Origin: Chrysoperla carnea
Lineage: Eukaryota; Arthropoda; Insecta; Neuroptera; Chrysopidae
Direction: 5' to 3'
Assembly (NCBI RefSeq): GCF_905475395.1
Contig: NC_058338.1
Span: forward strand, 94,969,435 to 95,033,434
DNA length: 64,000 nucleotides
Part shown: positions 9,781-21,231 of the stretch, in pieces
How positions within the stretch are numbered: the stretch's first letter is position 1
Layout: each line of letters begins with the position of its first letter
The notes under the pieces: model-generated
What the model saw: the letters and a program-made list of their open reading frames with translations, nothing else
Told to the model about the DNA's origin: nothing
Database searches by the model: none
Program-made: the position numbers and the translations under genes

Positions 9781-10330
9781 AACAAGTGAAAACAAACAAT
9801 TGACTGAGTTAACTGTTAAAATACCATGTATATAGACTGTGTTAATTACACTACCACATTACACATACATGCTTGTCACACATGCACAACTGATATTCCC
9901 ATATAATACATACTAATAATTTGCGCCTAATTTACGCTCTCATGGGCAAACAGTGATATTTACGAAAAAATATTTCAAACAAAAGTTGTTTATTTTTTTA
10001 TGAGAAACATTTTTTACATTTAAACTTTTGTTCTATCTCTAACGGTTTACAAAATGGGTCCTACGGAACCAAGACCCATTTGACCTATGTTGCCCATTTA
10101 TGAACTGGACCTCATTTCTTATGTCTTGAGCACGCTGTAAAAATTTCAGCTTGATATCATTTTTCGTTTTTGAGTTATCATGTTGACAGACAGACAACCG
10201 AAAATGGACTAATTAGGTGATTTTATGAACACCTATGACAAAATTTTTTTCCTAGCATCAATATTTTTAAGCGTTACAAACTTGGGACTAAACTTAATAT
10301 ACTATGTATATTTCATATATACATGGTATA
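9781..10330 (+). repeat. Dispersed repeat family A, full-length copy 1
   Basis: Family A is an element of about 550 bp. It starts AACAAGTGAAAACAAACAAT and ATACCATG(C/T)ATA. The middle has TTCAAACAAAAGTTGTTTAT and TTTTTGAGTTATC, followed by a (CAGA)n or (GGAC)n stretch and GGTGATTTTATGAACACCTA. It ends GTTACAAACTTGGGACTAAA and TATGCATGGTATA. The near-terminal words TACCATGCATA and TATGCATGGTA are inverted repeats. There is no reading frame. It lies immediately 5' of the first Fcp3C-like exon. Confidence 0.85.
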
Positions 10331-10857
10331 AAAATAGTTTTTATCCAAATCGGAGATAAAAAAAAGTTTCGATTTTTTGTAATTTTTCTAAGGAGTTTTC
10401 TAGACCTTTGAAATATTCGAAAAAATTAGGTAAAAATTTTTGTTTCAGAATTTGATGAAACTTGGTATAATGGGTAATTTTGACCTCAAAAAAAAAAAAC
10501 AAAAAAAAAAACGTATTTATATGACGATTGGAGAAGCGGTTTTTGAGATAATGCGTAAAATCTCGTACAAAATGCTTTTATTTTGGAACAATTCTAGAAA
10601 TAAGTTTTAATCGCCAAAGAAAATGAATTTTATGGTTTTTGAGTCCTTATTGCTCTAAATAATTCAAAAAGACCAAAATCTAATTGAGTTTGTAATTCAA
10701 TCAGAAGTTTCTGAAATATAGATGTAATAGATTTAATAATTATGAATGTTATCAAGAGGTTATAGTATCCGAAAAATTTCCTGCTGTGTTTATTCAGACC
10801 GATTTTAAATATAACATCATCATGCTCATTAGAAATCAATTTCAAAGGCAAAAAAAA
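10331..10857. other. AT-rich interval with no recognised feature
   Basis: Contains homopolymer A runs near 10489-10512 and no supported exon. The minus-strand frame at 10630-10851 has no recognisable domain. Confidence 0.5.
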
Positions 10858-11516
10858 TTAAAAAGAAGGAAAGTTTTTGGCATCTAGGTTAAGACCCTTC
10901 TAACGCGCAATCTGAGAAGTGCTAGGACTGTGTTAATTAACGCTTTGTATACATAAAAAATGATTTTTGGCCAATATCTCGAAAACGATTAACTTTATGA
11001 AAAATAGTTTCAAATCGGAAATTTTTTTCCCTTTAGGAAATGATGAATCAAAAATTTTGATATCTTCAGCCATTTTCCCGAAAATCGGGAAAAACGGCCA
11101 AATATGTATATATTATATTTACATGTTAATTAACAATATCTTGAAACTGATTGATTTTATAAAAAAAAATTTCAAACGAAAGTTAAATTAAATTGATCGT
11201 TTTGAAAACGGTTAAAGATATCGAAATTGTTCACTCTACATTTTTTTTAGGAAAAATATTTTCCAACAACTTTTATATATATATATATACCTATATTTGT
11301 CCGTTTTTCCCGAATTTTTGGAAAATGGCTGATTCCACATTTTTTTTACGGAAAAAAAGTTCCGACAATTTTAGATTGAAACTATTTTTCATAAAGTTGA
11401 TTCTCTTCAAGATATTGGCCAATAATCGTTTTTTTTTATGTATACGCAGCGTTAATTAACGCCACCCTAGCACTTTTGAGACTTCGCGTTATGTCGAAAC
11501 CTTCCTTTTTTTAAGT
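10858..11516. repeat. Foldback element, about 660 bp
   Basis: The left side reads AAAAAGAAGGAAAGTTTTTG, then AGAAGTGCTAGGACTGTGTT, then AATTAACGC, then TGTATACATAAAAA. The right side reads the complement: TTATGTATACGCAGCGTTAA, then CACCCTAGCACTTTTGAGAC, then AAACCTTCC. Inner sequences also pair (TTCCCGAAAATCGGGAAAAA with CCGTTTTTCCCGAAT). Frames at 10967-11459 are inside the repeat and are not genes. Confidence 0.82.
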
Positions 11517-12119
11517 GTTTTTTTTTTCCTTTGAACAAATTCACGTAAAAACATTACTTTGAGCGGACCAATTGTTCATTTAACAAAAAGAATTCTGTCC
11601 CGCGGACGAAACGATTGACCAATATCAATTAATTCTAGGTCCACTAATTTTTCAAAAACTCTAACAACCTTGAATATTTTTACGTAAAAAATCAACCCCA
11701 ATTATATTTAAATTTATGAACATTGTACAGTCAGTCGTCAGCAGACACCTGTTTTGTGTTGTTTTGAAAATTACAAAAGGGATGAATATATTTTAAATAT
11801 TGTTTTTGTTTTTTTTTTTTTATAAATATTCTTTTCTATCATGTCATGCTTTAAAAGCTCCCCTATATATAGCCACGTTTTTATTTTATTATATTATTGT
11901 TAAAATCACCTGTTGTTACGAGTCGAGTCTATCATGCATTTACTGACGTCATGCACAATTGACGACATCACAAAACCCCCTTAAACATTTTTAATGGGGA
12001 AATTATATTTTATATACATTTTATAATTAAAGTGCTTTTTAAATGTTTGTACCGGGTGTTCAAATACTAAAAAGGATACAGGTTTTATGGAAGGTCTACG
12101 AGAAATATATATGTTCTAG
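11517..12119. other. AT-rich interval with no recognised feature
   Basis: No exon, RNA gene or organised repeat is supported. Contains a long T run near 11810 and the words CATGCATTTACTGACGTCATG. Confidence 0.5.
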
Positions 12120-13195
12120 TTTTAAGGATGTACGAGCGTCAGGGCAATTTTGGATAAAAGGCTTTTTTTTTTTTATATGAACTTGGAATAAGTTTAACTC
12201 ATTTATGAAAATTTTAGAGGGGATTGTCCGATTATTTAAATAAATAAATGACTTCAAAATTAGGCATATTTAACATTGGTAGATGGATGATATGTTTGCA
12301 TAGATTTCTCCAAAACAAATCGGTGAAAATTAAAAAAAAAAACTATTTAAATTAAAGTTAAAACCTTAATAAATAATTAAGGATGTATGAGCACTAATTA
12401 AGGATGTATGAGGACACAAATTTTATAAAAATGAATTGTTTTCAATTTTGATGGTGAATTCTGTTATAACTTGACAATATAAGACGAAAAGTAAGTATAA
12501 AATTTTTCGATATTTGGTGTAATTTTCAAAATATCGAAAATTGAAAATTTTGTTTAATTAATCAGCTTTCGATATTTCGAAAACCAAGACAGATATCAAA
12601 AATTTGTATTCTTATTTTTCGTCCATATTCATTCCAGTTATAACAAAATTCATCATCAAAGTTGAAAATAAGGTACAAATAATTTTTAACAAGTCTAAAC
12701 TTTCCTTGGCGCTTGTACTGCTTTAAGTATTCGGTACAAATATCCCAATGGACACAAAGAAGAATATATGAAATATATATCATGGTATACTAATTTTAGT
12801 CCCAAGCTTGTTACGCTTAAAAAAAGGACATATTTTGAAAACAAATTTAAAAAAAATAAACTTTTTGATAGAAAGAAAACATATAAGCAATGGCATAGAA
12901 AAGAAAATACCATGTGTCTCCGTCCATATGAGGGCAGGGTTCCAAGGTACGGGCAGGGTAGATTTAGAGTTGCAATTATTTTTCTTAGTTTCAACTTTGA
13001 TGATGAATTTTATTATAACTTCGTGAATGCAGACGAAAAATAAGAATAAAATTTTTTGTTATTTGCCTGGGTTTTCGAAATATAATTTCATCTTATTTTG
13101 TGTTATAACATAATTTACCATCAAAATTTAAAAAATATATTTTGTTAAATTTGTATCCCCACTACACCGTGCTTATACATCCTTAACATGTTTAA
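12120..13195. repeat. Dispersed repeat family L, longest copy
   Basis: Starts TAAGGATGTACGAGCGTCAG and ends GCTTATACATCCTTA, a short inverted terminus. The word AAGGATGTA also recurs inside at 12381 and 12400. The interior has repeated TCGATATTTCGAAAA-type palindromes and GACGAAAA(A/G)TAAG blocks in both orientations. A truncated family A end is embedded at about 12765-12825 (TATCATGGTATACTA, then AGTCCCAAGCTTG). Related copies lie at 19840-20640 and 36935-37345. Frames here are short and not credible genes. Confidence 0.7.
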
Positions 13196-13312
13196 GAACG
13201 ATTTCTTCTAAATTTTTTTTCTACTAAGTTTTAATGGTGTTTCTTTTTCTGTAGTGTCTCAACAACATTAAAAGAAGCAACAAATATAATAACTTCAAAT
13301 TCGTATAATGAT

Positions 13313-14251
13313 ACAGTCAATCTAGACGAAAAAAAGGCCGGACCTGGAAAAAATTTCAATGGTGAATCTGAGGTTATAGATCGTTAGGGAGGCATGTAAA
13401 TAACTTAAAAAAAAAAATTCAGAGAATTTTTCGTTCCGCTGTTTTTGTGAAAATCAAAAAAAAAATTTAGAATGCGTTTTTCTCGGAATCTATTGGTTTA
13501 AGGGAAAAGTTGTTACGAGTTACGTCGTACGAGTTAAATTACAAAAAGTAGGTGGCGCTAAAGTATCAAAAAAGGGTTTTTTACGATTTTCAAGAAAAAA
13601 TGATTTTTTTGTAAAAGTGTAAATGAGAAAGTTGTTTGACTCAAAATTAGCTTCAACTTTTGTTTAAACAATTTTTATGAAAAACTTGCCGTTTCCGAGC
13701 TATAGGCCAAAAATGCAACGCACCGTAGTTAACGGTTCTTCGAACAATCAATTCAATTTTAAATTCTACAACAATTTCAAACACAGGACGGCATAAAATG
13801 TCCGATGTGTACTCTTCAGCAAGCTGTATTTCAAAAACGGTAAGTTTTACAAAAAAATTGTTTAAATAAAAGTTGAAGCTAATTTTGAGTCAAACAACTT
13901 TCTCATTTACATTTTTACAAAAAAATCATTTTTTCTTAATGAAAATTGTGAAAAACCTTTTTTTTGATACTTTAGCGCCACCTACTTTCGTAATTTAACT
14001 CGTATGACGTTGCTCCGATGACATAAAATGTAGCTGGCAATGTCCTCTACATTTTTTATTTGAAAAACTTTTCTCTTAAACCAATAGATTCCGAGAAAAA
14101 TGAATTCCAAAATTTTTTTGGATTTTCACAAAAACAGCGGAACGATAAATTCTCTTAATTTTTTTTTTAAGTTATTTACATGCCTCTCTAACGATCTATA
14201 ACCTCAGATCCACCATTGAAATTTTTTCCAGTCAAAATGCCAGATTGACTA
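13313..14251. repeat. Large palindromic foldback element, about 940 bp
   Basis: Arms of about 350-400 bp pair across almost the whole element. AAATTTCAATGGTGAATCTG, GAGGTTATAGATCGTTAG and AGGTGGCGCTAAAGTATCAA on the left match AACGATCTATAACCTCAG and TTGATACTTTAGCGCCACCT on the right. The outer ends are AGTCAATCT and AGATTGACT. The loop lies near 13700-13840. It is the longest and best-preserved inverted repeat of the window. Confidence 0.88.
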
Positions 14252-14716
14252 CTATAAATAAATATATCGCCATGCTCTGTTTTATTTTTGAACCCCCCGG
14301 TAATTCCTAACATATTTTGTATGCACTTATTAAATTAAAATATATCTGATGTATCTGTGTATACAAAACAAGGGGAGATGTTTTAAAAACACCCCACAAA
14401 ATAACTAAATTTTGATTTTTTTAAAGAGTTATTTTACAATAATATAAATAAATAAATATATAAAAGTTAATTCTGTAATTACCTGTCAGTGGTGCGGCTA
14501 TAAACTATGATGGGAAAATTTAATTTCTTGTTATCAGTTGAAGGTATCACACTAAACTGAATTAAATTTTTATTGAAATTAGTAGTAAAGGGGGCTGTCT
14601 GAAAAAGTGGTGCAAGTGTCCGAGTTTTTTTTTTAAATAAAATATAAATATTATTATATGAAAACTGTTGAAAAATCAATGGTACATAACTCATATTCAT
14701 AACTTCAATGCTCATA
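14252..14716. other. AT-rich interval with no recognised feature
   Basis: Short spacer between two inverted-repeat elements. The minus-strand frame at 14479-14715 has no recognisable domain. Confidence 0.5.
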
Positions 14717-16107
14717 CAGTGTGTCGCATTTAAGATGAAGACTCAGCATACTAGTAGAGTAAAATTACGCCTTGTGTATGGATTAAAAGTTCGGGCAGCG
14801 AAACTTTGGGGTTTTTCTTTTCACATCAAAATAAGTATTTTTTGAAATTTTTTACTTTCGCGGAGTGGTGCAACATGTCTAACCAACAAAATGGCGTCAA
14901 AAATAAACAGTTCATTTGACTGTAACTTGAAAAATATTTGATTGATTATAATGAAACTAATATCAATAGTAGATTTTATTACTTACAACTTTCGGTTAAA
15001 ATTTTAACGAAATCCGTTAAATAGTTCGGCCAAAATTTCCAATTTAGTGAATTATTTAAAATGGCTTCCATTTTATGCCATTTTATCCTACGAGGTTAAA
15101 TTTTTTTAGATTGTAGCATTTTTTATTACCTTTCGATTTTATAATAAGTACCTTACCAGAAAAATGACTCCTTGATCCATATTTTTGCGAAAAACGGAAA
15201 ATTTAATACTTTTTGGAAATAATTGTTTGGGAAGTGTATGGACTGACTTTGGAGGGTGTTTTTTGCTTTGGCTTCAGAAAACTATTTTTAAAGGAGGTCT
15301 ATATGGTTAAAAGCAAAATTTTTAAGTTTTAACCCCCGCGCTGTTAGGGGGAAAGGGTGTATGGAATAAATGTATCTTAAAAGAGTTTAAAAAGAGGTCA
15401 AAATAGTTTAAAATGCTAAAGTAACCCAAAACTGTAGATGTTTTTATTAATATAGCCTTTTTTACAACATCCACCCCTCTCCCTCGCGCTTTCATATTTT
15501 TTGCAAATTCAAAATTTATATAATTGCCTTTTTTTGCTTCGTTGTACTCCAGTATACTAAAAGTTTACAAATAGGACAAATTCTTAAAATTTTGCCTAGC
15601 ACCAGAGATGGTTATCGATATCGAAAAAAAATAATTAGAAGAAGTTTATAAAAAAATTATTTGAAAAAATTTAAGAATATATTTTTATGCCCATATATCA
15701 ATTTTCATGACAAAATACGCGTTTATAATTTTCAAGCTTATTGAAATATTTGAATATATATAACACTATTAAATGATCAATTTATCCAGTTTTTACATTC
15801 CATAGTAATAAAATTAAAAAATAAACTTGTAATAATTTTGAGTAAGTAATAAAATCGGTATATAGGTAATAAAAATATTCTAAGCAACTTTTTCTAATAA
15901 TTTTTTTCGATATCTCTAACCATCTCTGACGCTAGGCGAAATTTTAAGAATTCGTTCTATTTGTAGTAGGCTGAGTTTTAGATTCAGTTTTCTGTTAACT
16001 ATCTTACAAAATTTAACCCACTCTATATTAGTATGCAAATTTTCAAATCGATATTCCTATGAGTGACGAAAGTGTGAGGGTGTCTTCATCTTAAATGCGA
16101 CACACTG
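14717..16107. mobile_element. TA-flanked inverted-repeat element of 1391 bp, Tc1/mariner-type ends
   Basis: The element begins CAGTGTGTCGCATTTAAGAT and ends with its exact reverse complement. The terminal match is 26 bp inside the element, 28 bp counting the flanking dinucleotide. TA flanks both sides, the target duplication expected for Tc1/mariner transposition, and CAGTG-type termini fit that superfamily. The interior has no transposase frame, so the copy is non-autonomous. A second inverted pair lies inside it at about 15575-15965. That nested palindrome suggests another element inserted here, or an internal foldback. A degenerate single end of the same sequence occurs at 8106-8130, and a partial one near 26312. 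Confidence 0.88.
15575..15965. repeat. Inner palindrome within the TA-flanked element
   Basis: The left arm reads AAATAGGACAAATTCTTAAA, then TTGCCTAGCACCAGAGATGG, then TTATCGATATCGAAAAAAAA. The right arm reads the complement, TTTTTTTCGATATCTCTAAC, then CCATCTCTGACGCTAGGCGA, then TTCTTCTATTTGTA-like. The ends are TAGGA..TTTTGCCTAG and CTAGGCGAAATTTTA. Confidence 0.78.
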
Positions 16108-16317
16108 TATATAGATTGAAAAGTAAAAAACTTCTACTTTTATTAATTAAAACTCGTTCATTCGGTTAAAATTTAAAAAAAAATCTGAAAAAAATGAAAT
16201 TCTTTTTTCGAGAAGGAAAACATTTAATTAGGTCAAAATATATTCAGTCACTGTTTTTCAATAAGTTAATTCTGCGAGGTACAGAAAAAAATATCTGAAT
16301 CAACCCCTACACAGTGA
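16108..16317. other. Spacer right of the TA-flanked element
   Basis: AT-rich sequence with no recognised feature. Confidence 0.45.
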
Positions 16318-16900
16318 CCGCTAAACCGATCTAAAGTTTTCTTTGAGACGGCGCAAGGTTGAAAAGAAGCGTTCATTCGTCGCTGTTGTCACAGGCAAAA
16401 CTAACAGAACGCAAAACTGTTGGTAAACATTCGGAAACGCATTTTTGTTGCAAATATCGAGTGCTTCGAATGAATTTTTGGCACCCCTTCTGGCAATGCG
16501 TTTTTGCCAAAGTTAAACTTCGTTAATCCAGATGTCACCGGAAGAGTTTTCAAGAAATTGTTTGATGAGGAAAAACAAAATTTGAGAAAATATTGCGATG
16601 AATCAAAAATCAATCTATAATCTTCAACTGAATCAGTTTGGATATTCAAGCGTTGAGTATGTCATGAACTTTGGCTTCCACAATTGTATGTCGTATTCAT
16701 CGCAGATATCGATCGAAAATTTTGAGTATTTTTCTGAAATCTTCTCCAACGTTTCGTCCTCTTTCAATCAAAATATGTTTCGCAGCATCAGCTAGTTCGA
16801 TAGTCTCGTCAAGATTCAGGTTTTCTGTTTGAAGTACTCGACTCAAATACAAAATCAAAGAATGTACCGAGCTCAAACTATGCATGGACATCTGATTCGT
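16318..16900 (-). pseudogene. hAT-superfamily transposase remnant, copy 1
   Basis: On the minus strand, one piece (16891-16697) reads LSRVLQTENLNLDETIELAD, then AAKHILIERGRNVGEDF. Further along, SVEDY is followed by a piece with LPVTSGLTKFNFGKNALPEG. In another frame at about 16400-16318 comes LVLPVTTATNERFFSTLRRL, the start of the C-terminal hAT dimerisation domain, and then a stop. The order matches the C-terminal part of hAT transposases related to ZMYM1-like proteins. Frame changes and missing sequence show it is dead. It is closely related to the opposite-strand copy at 25330-26090. Confidence 0.75.
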
Positions 16901-17023
16901 CAGTGGAAATACGTCTCATAAATGGGTGCATTTACAGGACTGTATTGTTATTTCAAAATTTATGTGGACAGATTCTCAATGGGAGGGGCTTGGCCGCGAA
17001 GAGTTTTATAAATATCTTAATTT

Positions 17024-17352
17024 AAAAAAAAAACTTTTAACAAAAAGAATACCGACTTCAAAAGAAAAATTTTTCCAAAATAAATTAATATGCACTAAAA
17101 TGTAAAAAAAAATAACGATAATATAATACAGTTAAAATTATTGTTATTTTTGGAGTCGGTGTCAGCCAAGGAAACAACTATATAACAGAACAGTTTGCTA
17201 CATTAGCTTGGCAGACACCGACTCCAAAAATAACAAGAATTTTAACTACATTATATTATCGTTATTTTTTTTTTACTTTTTAGTGCGTATTAATTTATTT
17301 TGGAAAAATTCTTTTGAAGTCGGTATTCTTTTTGTTAAAAGTTTTTTTTATT
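17024..17352. repeat. Near-perfect foldback with GAAGTCGGT ends, about 330 bp
   Basis: The left arm (TTTTAACAAAAAGAATACCG, then ACTTCAAAAG, later TTATTTTTGGAGTCGGTGTC) pairs with the right arm (GACACCGACTCCAAAAATAA, then CTTTTGAAGTCGGTATTC, then TTTTTGTTAAAAG) almost without mismatch. The loop is only about 50 bp, at 17165-17210. The high arm identity suggests recent activity or gene conversion. Confidence 0.88.
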
Positions 17353-17680
17353 TTTAGTGAATCTCAAGTACACTAAGTAATTTGTCACTAAAAAAGAATC
17401 ATCGAAATCCGTTGGCCTGATATTGAGTTATTCGTCTTTTTGTCGTGCATACTTGCTGCAAATTTAAGACTTTTATGGTTTTCTCATGGATGCCGTTGTC
17501 AGAACTAGACCAAAATGAAATGGGACCACACGGGAAGCACCAGCTTTCAAAGAGATAAAGAATCACCAAAATCGGTTCACCCAATCAAAAGTACTGAGGT
17601 AACAAACATAAAAAAAATAAACAAAAAATACAGTCGAATTGATAACCTCCTCCGTTTTTGTTTGAAGTCGGTTAAAAAGA
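17353..17680 (+). repeat. Dispersed repeat tail ending in GAAGTCGGTTAAAAA
   Basis: It directly follows the foldback and ends CGAATTGATAACCTCCTCCG, then TTTGAAGTCGGTTAAAAAG. The terminal word GAAGTCGGT recurs in the arms of the neighbouring foldback. The two may be one larger non-autonomous DNA element of about 650 bp (17024-17680). Sequences ending this way are common in other insect genomes, from memory. Confidence 0.6.
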
Positions 17681-18368
17681 TAAAAATATTCACGGAAATA
17701 TTCGTCCACCAAAACGGGGAGATTCAAAAGACGATTAATTATTATTCTTAGTAATTAAATTAATCCAATTATTAATGAGATACTCTCTAAATTAAAATTT
17801 TTAATTTCTGTTTAGAAAAAATTTAGAGTGCACTGTAAAGTTGTAGAGAATAATCGACTCTTATGAGAAAAATCCTATACAATAATACAATTCTTACAGT
17901 TTTTCAATTTTTACATATTCTACAGAAATATTTTTGACGTGCAAACATTCCGCTTAGGATGTTTAAGAAAATTTCAAGTAGGTAGGTACTAATACTTCAT
18001 TTTTTATTTATAACATTTAAAATATATAAATATTATTGCATCGATAGCATAAAGTTTATTTAAATCTGACTATATTTGTCAGCAAAATTTTCAAATAAAA
18101 TTTGGTTTATTTTTGTTAAAATATAAAATTTTATATGTTTATGAAAATGTTTGTTTGTAAACTGACCCAATTTTTAATTGTATAGAAATTTTATAAATAT
18201 TGAGATCATAAATAGGTCTATTTTGCAATTTACATATACTTATGTTATTGTATCTAGGCACTTATTTTGAGTTTTTGGTTTATAAACGTGACTTCAAGTC
18301 TAAATAGGTATTCTCTAAGAGGAAGATTATTCATAAGCCGAGGGCCCGATCTAGCTAGAAATGACATA
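17681..18368. other. AT-rich interval with no recognised feature
   Basis: No exon, RNA gene or organised repeat is supported by eye. Confidence 0.45.
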
Positions 18369-18970
18369 TACGGGGTGCTTTAAATGGATATATGCTTGAA
18401 ACTCGATAAATAAATTTAATCGAGAAAAATTCTTCAATCGAAAAAATTAGTTTCAAAGGGGCACATCTTAATCGAATTCGATCTAAGTTTTAATTAAAAC
18501 CACAAACTAACAACCATCAGACGAACGCTTTAAATTAGAAAGTTATTCTTTATTAATAAGAAAACATTTTATGTTTGAAACATTTTTTTGTAAACCGAAT
18601 CGTTGAGACAGTAATTGATGGCAAAAATCTTTTGTACGATTTGTTCATTCAATTTGTACTAAAATGGTCTTGGATACGAAAAAACAATTTAGGCTTAAAT
18701 TTTTGAATCTTTTTTTGCCTAAGCTGACGGTTTGCGGAAAAATGATACGAACAAAAAAGTTACTTTTTAAATCATTAAAAACTTTCTAATTTAAAGTGCT
18801 CATCTATCGATTGCCAGTTATGGAGTAGAATGAGCTTGAAAACCTAGGTTACGTTTAATGTCTGCGTACGAAGTGCGTCTACATACCCAAAATTTTTTAC
18901 TATAAGCTTTTTTATCGATAAAACTTATTTTTTGAGTCAAGCATATATCTTCTTAAAAAAGGCTCCCTGT
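18369..18970. repeat. Foldback element, about 600 bp
   Basis: GGATATATGCTTGAAACTCG and ATAAATAAA at the left pair with ACTTATTTTTTGAGTCAAGC and ATATATC at the right. Inner arms CGCTTTAAATTAGAAAGTTA and AAACTTTCTAATTTAAAGTG also pair. Termini carry ACGGGGTGCTTTAA and GGCTCCCTGTA. Confidence 0.72.
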
Positions 18971-19276
18971 AAACAGGGTGTATGTATTAGATGTACAGTT
19001 TCTCTTACTTCGATTCCAATACATAGATTCCAATGGTGCTTTTTCAGTGTTTTATTTTATTTATAAATTATAATTAATTTTTCCAAACAATCCCAGTTTT
19101 CGGAATAGTCCTGATCATATTGAGTCCCGTTTATCGGGATTATTGTATATCATATTTTCAGGGTTTGCGCGCTCCGGGCGGTTGGATCGGGCCGTGCATA
19201 AGATAAATTAGACGCCAGGTTACAAAGAGGTGGGCGCTTAGAAGTTTTTCAACAAACACAAAATTAATTGTGTAAA

Positions 19277-19651
19277 TGTGAAACAAATACAATTTACAAA
19301 ATTTAAAAAACTTCGACAAATTTTTTAGATACGGAACCCTAAACTCACACTGGTAACTTATATAAGAACACTCTCCATTTACTCACCTTTTTACTGAAAG
19401 GCTTTTTCAAACTGAGCCGATTTTGAAGATCATCACCAATTTTTAGTTTTTACGGGTACGGAACCCTAAACTTGCACATGAAATATAGATAAGAACACTC
19501 TCCATTAAATTATCTTTCAAACGAAAGAATAAAAGTCAAAATCAGTTCACTCGTGTAGGCGCTACGATGCCATAGACAGGCAACCAGACAGACACACACA
19601 CATAGCGGTCAAACTTATAACACCCTTTTTTTTTACTTCGGAGGTTAAAAA
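19277..19651 (+). repeat. Dispersed repeat family B, copy 1
   Basis: Family B is recognisable by TACAAAATTTAAAAAAC, then TACGGAACCCTAAACTCGCA, then TAAGAACACTCTCCATTAAA, then TCGGTTCATCCGTTTAGGCG, then CTACGATGCCACAGACAGAC, and finally AACTTATAACACCCCTTTTT with GTTCGGGGGTTAAAA. This copy has the GGAACCCTAAAC module twice, a feature seen in copies 4 and 5 too. It has no coding frame. Confidence 0.8.
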
Positions 19652-19839
19652 AATGTATGACAGTCAAATTTGAATAATTTCTGTAGAAAGGGAAAATTTT
19701 AATAAAAATGAACAGCAAGGCTTGGAACTATCGATAATTAAAGAATATGAAAAGGGTACAAAGAGGATACGGAAGAGAAAGTTCACAAAAGATGAATCTA
19801 TACAAATTCTAAGAGACTTTTAGGCATAATAGAAAGATG

Positions 19840-20640
19840 CGATTTTCGACATTCGACGGTGAATTGCAACGAAAAACTTCGCACCTTTATCTTCAAAATT
19901 ACAATTTTCTGTAACTTCATGAATTTGGACGAAAAATATCAATAATATTTTTCGATATCTGCGCCTTGGTTTTCGAAATATCGAAAGCTGATTAATTTTC
20001 AATTTTCGATATTTTGAAAATTACTTCAGATATCGAAAAATTATATTTTAACTTTTCGTCTTATTATACCATGTATATATGAAATATACATAGTATATTA
20101 AGTTTAGTCCCAAGTTTGTAACGCTTAAAAATAATGATGCTAGGAAAAAAATTTTGTCATAGGTGTTCATAAAATCACCCAATTAGTCCATTTCCGGTTG
20201 TCCGTCCGTCCGTCTGTGGACACGATAACTCAAAAACAAAAAAGATATTGAGTTGAAATTTTTACAGCGTACTCAGGCTGTAAAAAGGGAGGTAGAGTTC
20301 GTAAATGAGCATTATAGGTCAATTGGGTCTTGGGTCCGTAGGATCCATCTTGTAAACCGTTAGAGATAGAACAAAAATTTAAATGTAAAAAATGTTCCTT
20401 ATCAAAAATTAAACAACTTTTGTTTTGGAGAAATCTATGAAAACATATCATCCATCTACCGTTTTCCCATAAGATCAATGTTAAATATGCTTTTTTTGAA
20501 GTCATTTATTTATTTAAATAATCGGGCAAAACCCCTAAAAATTTTCAGAATTGATTTAGACTTAGTTCAACTTCATATAAAAAAAAAAGATCAAGCCATT
20601 TATCCAAAATTGGCCAGGCGTTCGTACATCCTTAAACTAT
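19840..20640. repeat. Family L copy interrupted by a family A insertion
   Basis: Left (19840-20060) is the TCGATATCTGCGCCTTGGTT and TTTTCGTCTTAT part of family L. Right (20426-20640) is its GAAATCTATGAAAACATATC to GGCGTTCGTACATCCTTA end. Between them sits family A in reverse orientation. Compared with 12120-12700 about 130 bp of family L is missing at the junction. The short frames here are repeat sequence. Confidence 0.72.
20064..20425 (-). repeat. Dispersed repeat family A, truncated copy 2 (reverse)
   Basis: Begins ATACCATGTATATATGAAAT, then AGTTTAGTCCCAAGTTTGTA, then TTCATAAAATCACCC, and stops in TTAAACAACTTTTGTTT. It lacks the part of the element beyond TTCAAACAAAAGTTG. Confidence 0.82.
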
Positions 20641-21231
20641 TTTGTCATATTGCCTCGATATGCAGTGAGTGTTGCATATATACCTATAATAAATAAATAG
20701 ACTCTGATTTTATGCGCTTCTCTATCTAGCATAGCGCTTAGCTAGAGTCCATGCCTTATGCCTATCAGTTCAGCCTGTTCATAGCATATTATTTTTTTTG
20801 TTATTATTATTATAAAATAGTGAAGTAAATACAACAAACATAAAAAGGTACTGTAATAGAATTGGAGGTCATCAACCCTATGTGATCCTGTACCGTGGCA
20901 AAGTAAAAATAATCATCATAATCATAATAATCATACTTACAACCGGCAGTAGTTTATACAGTTAGGTTACATTACATTACAGCATACACAAAGAGGATGA
21001 GAGATAGAGATATTATACTTTATATACATACAATACATCCAAGTGATATGCGGTGAAGAACGTATATTGGACATTATTTTACATGTACATGTAAAAATCA
21101 GGGTTATAACTACGAAATTAGGTAGATCCTGGCTTAATCGCTATACAGGTATAGTAAAACCATAAAAAAAAAGATTGTGGTAGTAGGGCCCCCGTTAAGG
21201 ACTAAGTTCCTTACGAAGCTGTACAAAAACA
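20641..21231. other. Interval with simple ATC/ATA repeats only
   Basis: Contains an imperfect AATCAT tract near 20909-20935 and otherwise nothing I can identify. Confidence 0.45.

Noticed and set aside
10967-11459. Two consecutive plus-strand frames in one locus
   Set aside because: They are the two arms of the foldback at 10858-11516, translated.
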